Below, piece after piece: positions 18,157-27,452 of a stretch of DNA of 64,000 nucleotides; within the stretch, counting starts at the first letter, position 1, and every line of letters begins with the position of its first letter. The stretch is from Deltaproteobacteria bacterium SG8_13 (GTDB taxonomy: Bacteria > Desulfobacterota > Desulfobacteria > Desulfobacterales > SG8-13): positions 19,084 to 83,083 of the forward strand of contig LJNK01000005.1 in NCBI GenBank assembly GCA_001303025.1. The letters run 5' to 3'. The notes under the pieces were generated by a model. That model had not been told where the DNA came from. It made no database searches and worked only from the letters and a program-made list of their open reading frames with translations. The position numbers were made by a program, and so were the translations under genes.

Positions 18157-18696
18157 GTGCTGAAAAACTTTCCCCTGCAGATCAGCAAACGAGAAAAAAT
18201 CGCCATCTGGATCGGTGCCGGAGTTGTCGGCCTGTTTCTGCTGCTGCAGCTGATTGTCAATCCCTTCCTGGACAGCCGCCGCCGGCTCTTTCGTCAAATT
18301 GAGGTGCAGGCCGGCACGCTCGAGCAGATGCGCGCCCTCCGGCTGGAATATGCATCCATCCAGGAAAAGGCGGATGAGGTCAAAGCCAGCGTTGCCGCGC
18401 GAAGAGCGGGTTTTACCCTGTTTTCGTTTCTCGACACCCTGGCCGGCCAGACCGGCCTGAAGGACCGCATCGCTTACATGAAACCATCCACCAGCACGCA
18501 ACCCGACATCCCGTACACGACCTCTACCGTTGAGACCAAGCTGCAGGCGATTACGCTCAAACAGTTGCTCAACTACATTTACCGTATAGAAACGTCCCGG
18601 AATATGGTAAGATTGACGCGTCTTTCCATCACCAAAACCGGAAAACAGGAAGGAACCGTTGATGCGGTCCTGCTGGTGGAAACCTTTGAGCTATAG
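18157..18696 (+). CDS. gspM: Type II secretion protein GspM-like
   Basis: A 179-residue bitopic inner-membrane protein with GTG start (GGGGAGG ribosome site). A transmembrane helix near residues 15-35 (IWIGAGVVGLFLLLQLIV) is followed by a periplasmic coiled coil and a ferredoxin-like fold, the layout of GspM/PilO. Position between gspL and gspD supports the name. It might also cover part of the role of GspC, which is not found here. Confidence 0.82.
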   Translation: MLKNFPLQISKREKIAIWIGAGVVGLFLLLQLIVNPFLDSRRRLFRQIEVQAGTLEQMRALRLEYASIQEKADEVKASVAARRAGFTLFSFLDTLAGQTGLKDRIAYMKPSTSTQPDIPYTTSTVETKLQAITLKQLLNYIYRIETSRNMVRLTRLSITKTGKQEGTVDAVLLVETFEL

Positions 18697-18782
18697 AATC
18701 GCATCGCCCGACAACGGGTGGTGCGAAAAGCGTGCTGCAGGGCAAAGGCGAAACCAACCAAACCGGAAGGTCGGATAGGAAA

Positions 18783-20762
18783 ATGAGACACCCCCTGTTA
18801 CCAATGAAGGCCTTGATCGCCGGCGCAGTCGCGCTGCTGACCATCCATGTCTCGATGGTCTGTGCGCAGCCGGCAAAAAACCAGAGGCAGGCGGCGAAAG
18901 CGGATCGGTTCGTGACCATCGATTTCAACAATGTCGACATCAATGTCTTCATCAAGTTCATCAGCGAGCTGACCGGCAAAAATTTTGTGGTCGACCCGCG
19001 GGTCAAAGGCAACGTGACCATCATATCGCCCACGAAGATCTCCATCAACGAGGCGTACCGGGTATTCGAGTCGGTCCTGGAAGTCCATGGTTTCGCCACT
19101 GTAAAATCCGGAAGGGTCGTCAAGATACTGCCGACCCCGGAAGCCCGCACCAAGAACATCGAAACCCGCTACAATGTCCTGGCGGCACCGCAGGATCGGC
19201 TTGTTACGCAGCTGATCCCGCTGACCTATGCGGACCCCAACGAAATCAAACGCCTGCTGACCCCTCTGGTGAGCAGAAACTCTGTGATCGCCCCCTATGC
19301 GCCGACCAACATGCTGATTCTCACCGACATCCAGTCCAACATCCAGCGCCTGATGCGCATCATCAAGGAGATCGACGTGGCCGGGGTCGGCCAGGAGATC
19401 ACGATCATCCCGCTGGAAAACGCCGACAGCAACAAACTGGTCGGCATCCTGAACACCGTCTTTATGACCAGCCAGGCGGCCGCCCCAAAGGGCGCGCCTG
19501 CATCACAAAAAACGATCAAGTTCGTGGCCGACGAACGCACCAACACCATCATCGTTCTGGCAAGCGAGGTGGACACACTGCGGGTTCGCGAACTCGTCCG
19601 GCTGCTGGATCGCCAAACGCCCAAGGGCAAGGAAAAGATCCGGGTCTACTACCTGGAGTACGCCACTGCCGAAGACCTGGTCAAGGTCCTGCAGGAAGTG
19701 CCCACCAAGACCGCCACCGGAGACAAGGCAGCCAGCACGGCACCGGTAATTTCGGCCGGGGCGAAAATCACCGCCGACAAGGCCACCAACAGTCTGGTCA
19801 TCACCGCCGACCCGGACGACTACCTGGTGCTCGAAGAGATCATCAGAAAGCTCGACATCCCCCGCCCGATGGTCTACATCGAAGCGCTCTTTATGGAAGT
19901 CGATGTCGGCAAGGATCTGCGCATGGGCACCGAGTGGTCTGCCGCCGGAAAGGGTACCATCGATGGAAAAGCGGCCGCTGTCGGCGGTTCGTTCAACCTC
20001 GGCGCCCCTCCGGGCGGGACATCCAGCCTTCCGGGCCTGGTCCAGGGAACCCTGCCGGCAGGATTTTCTTTGGGGGTGTTCACCGAGGCAATCGAAATCG
20101 GCGGGATCAGCTTCAACAACCTGACGGCCCTGATCAATTTCTTCCAGGAGGACCAGGAAGTGAACATCCTGTCCACCCCGCAGATCCTGACCACCGAAAA
20201 CGAAGAGGCCAAGATCAACGTGGGCGAGAACCGCCCGTACCAGACCAGCGTCTCCACCTCCAACAACGACACGTACAACACGTTCGAATACCGGGACGTG
20301 GGGACCATTTTGACAATCACCCCGCAGATCAGTCAGGAGCGGATGGTGCGGCTGGACATCAGCCTGGAGGTGTCCACCCTGAAGAATCCGGACGAGGCCA
20401 CCCTGCAGCCCACGACCCTCAAGCGCACGGTCGACACCACGGTGATCGTCCAGGACAAGAGCACGGTGGTCATCGGCGGTCTGATCGACGACACCGTTCT
20501 GGTCTCGGAGAAAAAAGTGCCGCTGCTGGGCGACATCCCGGTCCTGGGCTGGCTGTTTAAATACCGCGTGGAAAACCGTGATAAACAGAACCTGCTGGTA
20601 TTTCTGACTCCTCATGTCATCAACAATCCTGCCGAAGCGACAAAGGTTTACGGCAGCAAGCGGGATCAAATGGAAGAATTGAAGGAAGGCAGTATTAAAC
20701 TGTTCAATGAACCGGACGCAGGCAGCACGGCCCAACCCGGGGAGGTTCAACGCATCGAATAG
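18783..20762 (+). CDS. gspD: Type II secretion outer-membrane secretin GspD
   Basis: A 659-residue secretin with a signal peptide (MKALIAGAVALLTIHVSMVCA). It has the N0 domain beginning FVTIDFNNVDINVFIKFISE, N1-N3 repeats (about residues 120-345) and a C-terminal secretin domain containing EALFMEVDVGKDLRMG, QEVNILSTPQILTTENEEA and the signature VIGGLIDDTVLVSEKKVPLL-type pattern followed by GDIPVLGWLF. The start at 18783 is preferred over GTG 18732 because it has a nearby TAGGAAA site and gives a normal signal peptide. It forms the outer-membrane channel; there is no pilotin gene nearby. Confidence 0.96.
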   Translation: MRHPLLPMKALIAGAVALLTIHVSMVCAQPAKNQRQAAKADRFVTIDFNNVDINVFIKFISELTGKNFVVDPRVKGNVTIISPTKISINEAYRVFESVLEVHGFATVKSGRVVKILPTPEARTKNIETRYNVLAAPQDRLVTQLIPLTYADPNEIKRLLTPLVSRNSVIAPYAPTNMLILTDIQSNIQRLMRIIKEIDVAGVGQEITIIPLENADSNKLVGILNTVFMTSQAAAPKGAPASQKTIKFVADERTNTIIVLASEVDTLRVRELVRLLDRQTPKGKEKIRVYYLEYATAEDLVKVLQEVPTKTATGDKAASTAPVISAGAKITADKATNSLVITADPDDYLVLEEIIRKLDIPRPMVYIEALFMEVDVGKDLRMGTEWSAAGKGTIDGKAAAVGGSFNLGAPPGGTSSLPGLVQGTLPAGFSLGVFTEAIEIGGISFNNLTALINFFQEDQEVNILSTPQILTTENEEAKINVGENRPYQTSVSTSNNDTYNTFEYRDVGTILTITPQISQERMVRLDISLEVSTLKNPDEATLQPTTLKRTVDTTVIVQDKSTVVIGGLIDDTVLVSEKKVPLLGDIPVLGWLFKYRVENRDKQNLLVFLTPHVINNPAEATKVYGSKRDQMEELKEGSIKLFNEPDAGSTAQPGEVQRIE

Positions 20763-20771
20763 AAACGAATC

Positions 20772-22535
20772 ATGCAGCAGCCGCAACTATTCACCATTTT
20801 AAACGATCACTACCGGGTCTCCGAGCAGGTCTACGCAGATGCCCTGCAGACGTCGCGCGACAAGGGCGGCAGCATCGGGGAAGTGCTGGTGGACCGCAGG
20901 GTGCTTACCGAAACGCAGCTGCTGGAAGCCCTGAGCCGACTCTACGACGTGCCGTTCTGGCCGGAATTGCCGCTGGACAACATCGATTTTGAATTTACAC
21001 GGCACATTCCGATCCAGTTTCTGAAAAAATACAGCATGGTGCCGCTGGTAATCAAGGCGTTGCAGAAAGAGCCGGAAGAAGACAACTCCCCCGAGACCCG
21101 CAGCACGACTGACGACCTGCCCGATTTTCTGCGATACATCGTGGCAATGAACGACCCGTCCTACTACCAGCAACTGGACGACCTGGTCCGCATCCTCGGC
21201 ATCAACGATTACCAGGTGATCCTTTCCAGTAAAAACGCCATCCTGTCCGCCATTAACATCTCCTATGACTTCAGCCGCGACAGTGCCGAAGAGCTGGTGC
21301 AGAACCTGGAGGAGGACGGCGGCACCATCATCGAAGAGATCGAACAATCGGCGGATCTGATGGACGACACCAGTGACGCGCCGATTATCAAACTGGTCAA
21401 CCACGTCATTTCCCAATCCATTAAAGCCCGGGCGAGCGATATCCATATCGAGCCTTATCAGGACAGCTTCAAGGTCCGCTACCGGGTCGACGGGATTCTT
21501 TACGACCTGCTCACACCACCAAAGTGGATCCAGCCGGCGTTGATATCCAGGATCAAGGTCATGGCCAAGCTCAACATCGCCGAAAAGCGGCTGCCCCAGG
21601 ACGGCCGTTTAGACGTCAAGGTCAGCAACCAGGACATCGACGTGCGGGTTTCGACGATCCCGACCAGCTTCGGTGAGCGGGTGGTCATGCGACTGCTGAA
21701 CAAAACCACCTCGGTGATCAAGCTTCCCGACCTGGGCATTTCCAGCGACCGGCTGAACCAGCTCGAAGAACTGGTCAAGGCCCCCAACGGCATCATACTG
21801 GTCACCGGCCCCACCGGCAGTGGAAAAACCACGACCCTGTATGCGGTTTTGATGACGATCAAGAAGCCGGATATCAACATCATCACGGTGGAAGACCCGA
21901 TCGAATACCAGATCGAGGGGATCAGCCAGATTCAGGTAAACCCGAAGATCGATCTCACATTCGCAAGGGGACTGCGGTCCATCGTGCGCCAGGATCCCGA
22001 TGTGATTCTGATTGGCGAAATCCGTGACCTGGAAACCGCCGAAATCGCCGTGCAGTCCGCACTGACCGGCCATCTGGTCTTCTCCACCCTCCACACCAAC
22101 GATTCGGCCAGCGCCATCACCCGGCTGGTCGATCTGGGCGTCGAACCGTTTCTGATCTCATCGTCGGTCAACGCGGTGGTGGCCCAGCGGCTCGTCCGGG
22201 TCCTTTGTCCGGAATGCAGGCAACCCTACCGGCCCGACGATGCAGCGCTCCGGCAGATCGGCATCGATCCGCAGCACCTGCAGCAGGAGGCCTTCTACCA
22301 GGCCCGCGGCTGCGATCACTGCTTTCAGACGGGTTATCGCGGGCGGACCGGTATATTTGAAATCATGGAATTCGATGAACAACTGAAAACCCTGATTCTG
22401 AAAACCTTCGATGCAAACCTGATCAAGAAGACAGCCAGGCAAAACAACATGATCAGCCTTCGGCAGGACGGCATCAGCAAGCTGACCGAAGGGGTGACAA
22501 CGATCGAAGAAGTGTTCCGGGTTACCCAGCTGTAA
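20772..22535 (+). CDS. gspE: Type II secretion ATPase GspE
   Basis: A 587-residue secretion ATPase. An N-terminal MshEN/GspE-N domain (LVDRRVLTETQLLEALSRLYD) is followed by the catalytic part with ARASDIHIEPY, Walker A GPTGSGKTTTLYA (about residue 340), Asp box EDPIEYQIEGISQIQVN, Walker B VILIGEIRDLETAE and His box GHLVFSTLHTNDS. The C-terminal CPECRQPY...CDHC tetracysteine zinc motif is typical of GspE. It powers pseudopilus assembly from the cytoplasmic face. Its start is 9 bp after the gspD stop and it ends the operon. Confidence 0.97.
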   Translation: MQQPQLFTILNDHYRVSEQVYADALQTSRDKGGSIGEVLVDRRVLTETQLLEALSRLYDVPFWPELPLDNIDFEFTRHIPIQFLKKYSMVPLVIKALQKEPEEDNSPETRSTTDDLPDFLRYIVAMNDPSYYQQLDDLVRILGINDYQVILSSKNAILSAINISYDFSRDSAEELVQNLEEDGGTIIEEIEQSADLMDDTSDAPIIKLVNHVISQSIKARASDIHIEPYQDSFKVRYRVDGILYDLLTPPKWIQPALISRIKVMAKLNIAEKRLPQDGRLDVKVSNQDIDVRVSTIPTSFGERVVMRLLNKTTSVIKLPDLGISSDRLNQLEELVKAPNGIILVTGPTGSGKTTTLYAVLMTIKKPDINIITVEDPIEYQIEGISQIQVNPKIDLTFARGLRSIVRQDPDVILIGEIRDLETAEIAVQSALTGHLVFSTLHTNDSASAITRLVDLGVEPFLISSSVNAVVAQRLVRVLCPECRQPYRPDDAALRQIGIDPQHLQQEAFYQARGCDHCFQTGYRGRTGIFEIMEFDEQLKTLILKTFDANLIKKTARQNNMISLRQDGISKLTEGVTTIEEVFRVTQL

Positions 22536-22547
22536 ACCGGCACGGAT

Positions 22548-22567
22548 CGGCCGCCGGACTGCGGCCG
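22548..22567 (+). terminator. GC-rich hairpin after gspE
   Basis: CGGCCGC (22548-22554) pairs with GCGGCCG (22561-22567) across a 6-base loop, 13 bp after the gspE stop. There is no T-tract, so intrinsic termination is uncertain. Confidence 0.35.
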
Positions 22568-22712
22568 GGATTGGGCCTGAAACCGGCAACAGCCGCATGA
22601 AGCCTCCCGGGCCCGGCACATGGGATGAGGCTGTGTGGAGAGGGGCAGGATTTTCTGGAAAGACTTACCGAGAAAGTGCGCCATCGGTTGCGGCGACAAG
22701 CGCCGCTTGAGC

Positions 22713-23213
22713 TCATTTCAGGTCCCGCACCGGAAGAACCCGGTAGCCGCGGTTATGCGCCATGCGCACCGTGTAGTGGTAGACGTTGTCGAAATTGAAT
22801 ATGCGGGCCACCGGCGCCAACGGGTCGGTTTCGGAGGTCCACACCCAGCCGCAGCTCAACTGAATCTCGGGGACGATCTTCACCCACTGACCGCAATCGG
22901 TCTCATACCCCTTTGCCTTTTTGTCCGCTAACACCAGGCTCTGCAATTCCTCCAGGGTCGGCAGCCGCCAGTTGTCGTATTTACTCGTCAGGGTGTCTCC
23001 GAAGGTGTAGGTAACCCAGCGCTGGGCCTGTTTCCAGTTGATATTCCCCTGGTTGTCGGTTTGGGCCCACATCAGCCCGTTCTGGTGGTCCGTAACGGTC
23101 CCGTCGCCGTTATCGGTGAAGCGTTCTCCCCCCGATGCCGGCACCACGCAGATGCTGCCGATGAGCACGAGGATGAAAATGGGAATGCTGGCCGCAGCGG
23201 ATATCCTGGTCAT
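22713..23213 (-). CDS. DUF1566 domain secreted protein
   Basis: A 166-residue protein with a signal peptide (ISAAASIPIFILVLIGSICV) and one DUF1566 domain: FTDNGDGTVTDHQNGLMWAQ, DNWRLPTLEELQSLV and a terminal RGYRVLPVR. This C-type-lectin-like domain occurs in many exported deltaproteobacterial proteins of unknown function. The start at 23213 is supported by GGAGGAAG just upstream on this strand. It stands alone and converges with the secretion operon, of which it could be a substrate, but nothing in the sequence shows that. Confidence 0.85.
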   Translation of the reverse strand: MTRISAAASIPIFILVLIGSICVVPASGGERFTDNGDGTVTDHQNGLMWAQTDNQGNINWKQAQRWVTYTFGDTLTSKYDNWRLPTLEELQSLVLADKKAKGYETDCGQWVKIVPEIQLSCGWVWTSETDPLAPVARIFNFDNVYHYTVRMAHNRGYRVLPVRDLK

Positions 23214-23320
23214 CGCTTCCTCCTTTCTGGAGCAAAAAGCTTGCCCGAACAGATGGTGCTGCGAAGTAAAAGCGTAACGGGCTGCCGGGCGCGCAGTCAA
23301 CCGAATCTGCGCAGCAGCGG

Positions 23321-23815
23321 CTAGGGAAGATGAATCCGGCTGCGCAACCGGGCAGCATTTTTGGCGTCGCGAAACGAAATGATCGGTACGGGTGACCGCT
23401 GAAAAAGTTTTTCTGCCACCGATCCGATGAAAATGTATTCCAGATCTGTGCGGCCTTTGATCCCCATGACCACCAGATCGACTTTTTCCACGACAATGAT
23501 TTTCAACAGCTCATCCACGGGATTGCCCACCTTAAAAAGGATGGTGAGCCTGTCCGCCGGAAAGGCCGACGCCTTAATCATTTCCGCGAGCATTGCCTGC
23601 CGCTCTTCGATCAATCCCTTGACGTAGACTTCGCTGTCGAGCTCGTAGCCCATGTCGGCAATCCGGTTGACAGCGGAAACATCACGCTCGTTTATGACGT
23701 TGGCAGCTACCAGGTCGCTGTTGAGCTCAGTCGCCAGCTCGGACGCATACGCGAACTCTTCCGCCGAGTAATTGGAATACGCCAGGGCCACCATGATTTT
23801 TTTTATTGCACCCAT
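23321..23815 (-). CDS. Universal stress protein (TeaD-like)
   Basis: A 164-residue UspA-family protein: KKIMVALAYSNYSAEEFAYA at the start and the nucleotide-binding C-terminal motif VVMGIKGRTDLEYIFIGSVAEKLFQ (Gx2Gx9G(S/T) pattern, slightly altered). A GAGGT site precedes ATG 23815. It lies 68 bp downstream of a TRAP permease in the same direction. UspA proteins such as TeaD are known to be co-encoded with TRAP transporters and to modulate their activity, so a regulatory role for the neighbouring transporter is likely. Confidence 0.88.
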   Translation of the reverse strand: MGAIKKIMVALAYSNYSAEEFAYASELATELNSDLVAANVINERDVSAVNRIADMGYELDSEVYVKGLIEERQAMLAEMIKASAFPADRLTILFKVGNPVDELLKIIVVEKVDLVVMGIKGRTDLEYIFIGSVAEKLFQRSPVPIISFRDAKNAARLRSRIHLP

Positions 23816-23883
23816 CGAATTACCTCGCTTGTCGGTGTATTCGCCCCGCCGGTTAACGGTGGCGGCACCGCAGGAAAGAACGG

Positions 23884-25962
23884 TCACCCGGTTGAAACGA
23901 CGGCCTTCGCGGCCTTGGGTACTCGCGGCCGCTGCATCAGGTAAAGCCCTCCGTAAACGACCAGACCGATCAGGTAGGTCCAGTACCGCTGCGAGTGGTC
24001 AATGCCGATCAGGGAGGCGATTAAATCCGGTCGCATCATGATCAACGTAACACCAAGAAAAAGCGGCAGCTCCCAGATTTTGTTCTTCGCCACAAACCAA
24101 TTCTGGGTGGCCGAAGCAAAGGCGAAGTTGCCAACGCAGGCCATGAAAAAAATCAACAGCCCCTGGGGCCAGCTGTTCACGTTGTGCAGGATCAGGTCGG
24201 TGTTGAAGATGAACATGAAAGGCAGGATGGCCGTGCGAATGTCGTACATGAAGCCCTGGATGCCGGTCGGGATTGGGGGCGATTTGGCTATCGCCGCTGC
24301 CGCATAGGCTGCCAGTCCCACCGGCGGGGTGTCATCCGCCAGAATGCCGAAGAAAAAGCAAAACAGGTGAGCCGCCATCAGCGGGACGATGAACCCGTGG
24401 GCGCCGCCGATGGTGACGATAGCCGGTGCCGTCAATGAGGCCATGACGATGTACGTCGCCGTGGTGGGCAGCCCCATGCCGATAATCAGGCTGGCGATGG
24501 CGGTAATGATCAGCATCAGGAAAATGTTTCCGCCTGAAAGCGTGTCGATGATCTGGGTGATCAGCTGTCCCAGCCCCAGGGCGACCACGCCGACGATGAT
24601 ACCGGCGGCGGCCGTGGCCAGAGCTACCGAAACCATGTTGCGCGCGCCGGAAGCCAGGGCCGAAAAAATGTCGACAATGGCCTGCTTGAAAGCCGCACCG
24701 ATGGGCTCTTTTTTCAGATAGGCTTTCACCGGGCGTTGAAACAGCATCACCAGAGTCATGACCCAGATGGCATTGAATGCCGCCAGCTCCGGTGAATGCC
24801 GGACGACGATCAGCTCGTAGAGCAGAAGAGTCAGCGGCAGCAGGTAATGGGCGCCGCCGATCAGGGTCTTGAAGAAGGGCGGCAGCTCGCTGCGGGGCAT
24901 TCCCTTCAGGCCCAGCTTGGAGGCCTCCAGGTGGGTGATGAAAAAAAGTGCGGCGTAGGAGGCAAACGCCGGGACGGCGGCCGCCTTGATCACCTCCACG
25001 TACGGGACGTTGACGTACTCGGCGATGATGAAGGCCGCCGCTCCCATGATCGGCGGGGCCAGCTGCCCGTCGGTGCTGGCGGCCACTTCCACCGCTGCGG
25101 CCTTTTTGGCCGGATAGCCGACCTTTTTCATCAGAGGGATGGTGAACGTGCCGGTGGTGACGATATTGGCGATGCTCGATCCGGACACCAACCCGGTAAG
25201 GCCGCTGCCCATGACTGCCGCCTTGGCCGGTCCGCCCTTGAACCCGCCCAGCAGGCTCAGCGCCAGCTGAATGAAGTATCTGCCGGCACCGGCCTTGTCG
25301 AGCATGGCGCCGAACAGAACAAACAGAAAAACGATGGTGGCCGACACGTCCAGCGGGATCCCGTAGATGCCCTCGGTGGACATGGTCATCTGCCCGACAA
25401 ACCGGTTCACGGAGGTGCCCCGAAAAGCAATCAGATCCGGCATGTAGGGGCCGGCGAAGGAGTATATGATGAATACGGTGGCAATGATCGGCAGGGCCGG
25501 CCCGATCACCCGCCGGGCGGCCTCCAGAAGCACTGCCACCAGGATCATGCCGATTACGATGTCCCGCAGAATCGGCGATCCGTACCGCGCCGACATGCCG
25601 GCATAGTCTATGGCAATGTAAAGGGCGGCAAAAGCGGAGACGACACCCAGAGCCAAATCGAGGATCGGTATCCGGTTAGTGACGGAAAGATAGGACAACC
25701 CCGGGCGCACTTTCTTCAGCAGGGGATAGTTGAGAAAAACGATCAGCAGGGCAAAGGCCAGGTGGATGGCCCGTATGAAAGTGGAGTCGAGTATCAGCCA
25801 GCTGGCGATGGAGAGCTGAAAGAAACTCCAGATAACGGCGATGGTGGGAATGATGTATTTGGGCCATCCTCGGGGCCGGCGGCCTATACCTTCTTCTTCT
25901 TCGGCCATGCGCCTCGCTTTTTCGAGACCTTCGTCCACCCCTCTGGTTTCGATATCACTCAT
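23884..25962 (-). CDS. TRAP transporter fused 4TM/12TM permease (TAXI type)
   Basis: A 692-residue polytopic membrane protein joining the small (DctQ) and large (DctM) TRAP subunits in one chain. The N-terminus is cytoplasmic and charged. TRAP-large signatures include GLVSGSSIANIVTTGTFTIP, ASTDGQLAPPIMGAAAFI and GMGLPTTATYIVMASLTAPA. A GGGGGATC site precedes the start. The solute-binding protein is encoded 209 bp upstream on the same strand and the UspA protein follows, giving a complete TAXI-TRAP uptake unit driven by a sodium or proton gradient. Such fused permeases often carry C4-dicarboxylates or glutamate-like acids; the substrate here is not determinable. Confidence 0.95.
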   Translation of the reverse strand: MSDIETRGVDEGLEKARRMAEEEEGIGRRPRGWPKYIIPTIAVIWSFFQLSIASWLILDSTFIRAIHLAFALLIVFLNYPLLKKVRPGLSYLSVTNRIPILDLALGVVSAFAALYIAIDYAGMSARYGSPILRDIVIGMILVAVLLEAARRVIGPALPIIATVFIIYSFAGPYMPDLIAFRGTSVNRFVGQMTMSTEGIYGIPLDVSATIVFLFVLFGAMLDKAGAGRYFIQLALSLLGGFKGGPAKAAVMGSGLTGLVSGSSIANIVTTGTFTIPLMKKVGYPAKKAAAVEVAASTDGQLAPPIMGAAAFIIAEYVNVPYVEVIKAAAVPAFASYAALFFITHLEASKLGLKGMPRSELPPFFKTLIGGAHYLLPLTLLLYELIVVRHSPELAAFNAIWVMTLVMLFQRPVKAYLKKEPIGAAFKQAIVDIFSALASGARNMVSVALATAAAGIIVGVVALGLGQLITQIIDTLSGGNIFLMLIITAIASLIIGMGLPTTATYIVMASLTAPAIVTIGGAHGFIVPLMAAHLFCFFFGILADDTPPVGLAAYAAAAIAKSPPIPTGIQGFMYDIRTAILPFMFIFNTDLILHNVNSWPQGLLIFFMACVGNFAFASATQNWFVAKNKIWELPLFLGVTLIMMRPDLIASLIGIDHSQRYWTYLIGLVVYGGLYLMQRPRVPKAAKAVVSTG

Positions 25963-26171
25963 GATGATCCCCCAAGTAACGGTGTGGTTGCCGACCTGGA
26001 AAAACCGTCCACTCCCGGGCCGAACTCATACTCGTGGATCGAAACGGCGGTCGAACCAAACGAAACATCTTCCGGCCCGCCCATCACAGCCGACTGTGGT
26101 AAAGCGTCTGCGGGCCTGCACGCAAGCATGCCGACCCGCAGCTGCAGTGGGCGAGTGCTTCCGGCGGCAGC

Positions 26172-27194
26172 TTACATCAAGCCGGCTTCTTTGTAGTATT
26201 TCTCCGCACCCGGATGCAGCGGTGCGGAAAGGCCTTCCAGCATATTCTGCTTGGTCAGACCGGCGTAGGCCGGGTGCAGCTTCGTAAATGTATCGAAGTT
26301 GTCGAATACTTCCTTGACGATGGCGTAGACCACCTCTTCCGGGACCTTGGCAGAGGTGACGAAGGTGGCTTTCACGCCGAAGGTCTGCACGTCTTCCTTG
26401 TTCTCAGCCCCCGGATACTGGGCCACCGGGATAGAGGCCTTGGCATAGTAAGGATACTGCTGCAGCAGCGTGTCGACCTGGGTGATCGGGATAAAGCGCA
26501 CCTTGCGGGCACCGGCGGTGGCTTCCTTGATGGCTCCGCTGGGATGGCCGACGGTGTAAAAGAATGCGTCAATCCGCCCGTCCTGAAGCAGACCCGGCGC
26601 CTCGGCCGCCTTGATCCCCTCGGCAATCATGTCGGAATCGATATTCATGCCGGCCGCCTCGATGGCGTCGATGGAGTTCTGGCGCTGGCCGGAGCCGGGA
26701 TTGCCGATGTTGACCCGCTTGCCCTTGAGGTCGTTGAAGGACTGGATGCCGGAATCGACCGCCGCTACCAGGGTGATCGACTCAGGGTGGATGCTGAAGC
26801 ATGCCCGCAGATCGTCCTGGGGATTGCCTTCCCATTCGGCCAATCCCTTGATGGCCTGATACTGGCGGTCTGACTGCACCACGCCGAACTGCAGGTCCCC
26901 GGCCATTACGGCATTGACGTTGAACACCGAACCACCGGTGGATTCCACCGTTGCGCGGATCCCGTACACGTCTTTTTTCGCATTGACGATCTTGGCAATG
27001 GCGCCGCCGGTGGGATAGTAGACGCCGGTGATGCCTCCGGTTCCGATGGTGACAAAAGTGGTTTTCGGCTTTTCCGGTTGAGCCGGCGCAGCCGCTTGTT
27101 GCTGCGGTGCCTGGGCCTGCTCACCTTGGCCGCACGCGGCCAGCATAGCGAAACCGGAAAAAAGAACGATGGAAAGAATCAGAAATTTCTTCAT
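26172..27194 (-). CDS. TAXI-family TRAP solute-binding lipoprotein
   Basis: A 340-residue periplasmic binding protein with a lipoprotein signal (FSGFAMLAACGQ, Cys about 21) and a Gln/Ala/Pro linker. The TAXI domain starts FVTIGTGGITGVYYPTGGAI and contains GDLQFGVVQSDRQYQA, LKGKRVNIGNPGSGQR and DAFFYTVGHPSGAIKE. It captures the substrate for the TRAP permease encoded downstream. The start has a strong AAGGAGG site. It is the first gene of the transporter operon; a promoter should lie in the AT-richer 27195-27450 region but no clear boxes could be assigned. Confidence 0.95.
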   Translation of the reverse strand: MKKFLILSIVLFSGFAMLAACGQGEQAQAPQQQAAAPAQPEKPKTTFVTIGTGGITGVYYPTGGAIAKIVNAKKDVYGIRATVESTGGSVFNVNAVMAGDLQFGVVQSDRQYQAIKGLAEWEGNPQDDLRACFSIHPESITLVAAVDSGIQSFNDLKGKRVNIGNPGSGQRQNSIDAIEAAGMNIDSDMIAEGIKAAEAPGLLQDGRIDAFFYTVGHPSGAIKEATAGARKVRFIPITQVDTLLQQYPYYAKASIPVAQYPGAENKEDVQTFGVKATFVTSAKVPEEVVYAIVKEVFDNFDTFTKLHPAYAGLTKQNMLEGLSAPLHPGAEKYYKEAGLM

Positions 27195-27452
27195 CTAAAC
27201 CTCCTTTTGGTGTGATTGTTGGAAAAAGTTTGCTCAGATTGGAAAATAACGTCGGCGAGTCGAACAGCCTCCTCAACCCTTATGGAGGGCAGATCAATGA
27301 ATCCTGTATGGTAAATGAACCGATGTTTAAACCATTACCCTCCCTATCAGAGTTCATGTGGTAATGCAACCGTTTTGTCTTTCATCGGCCTGCCTGCCCG
27401 AACTGAGCAGTCGGCGGCATTTCAATTAACCATATAACACTTCGAGCAGATT

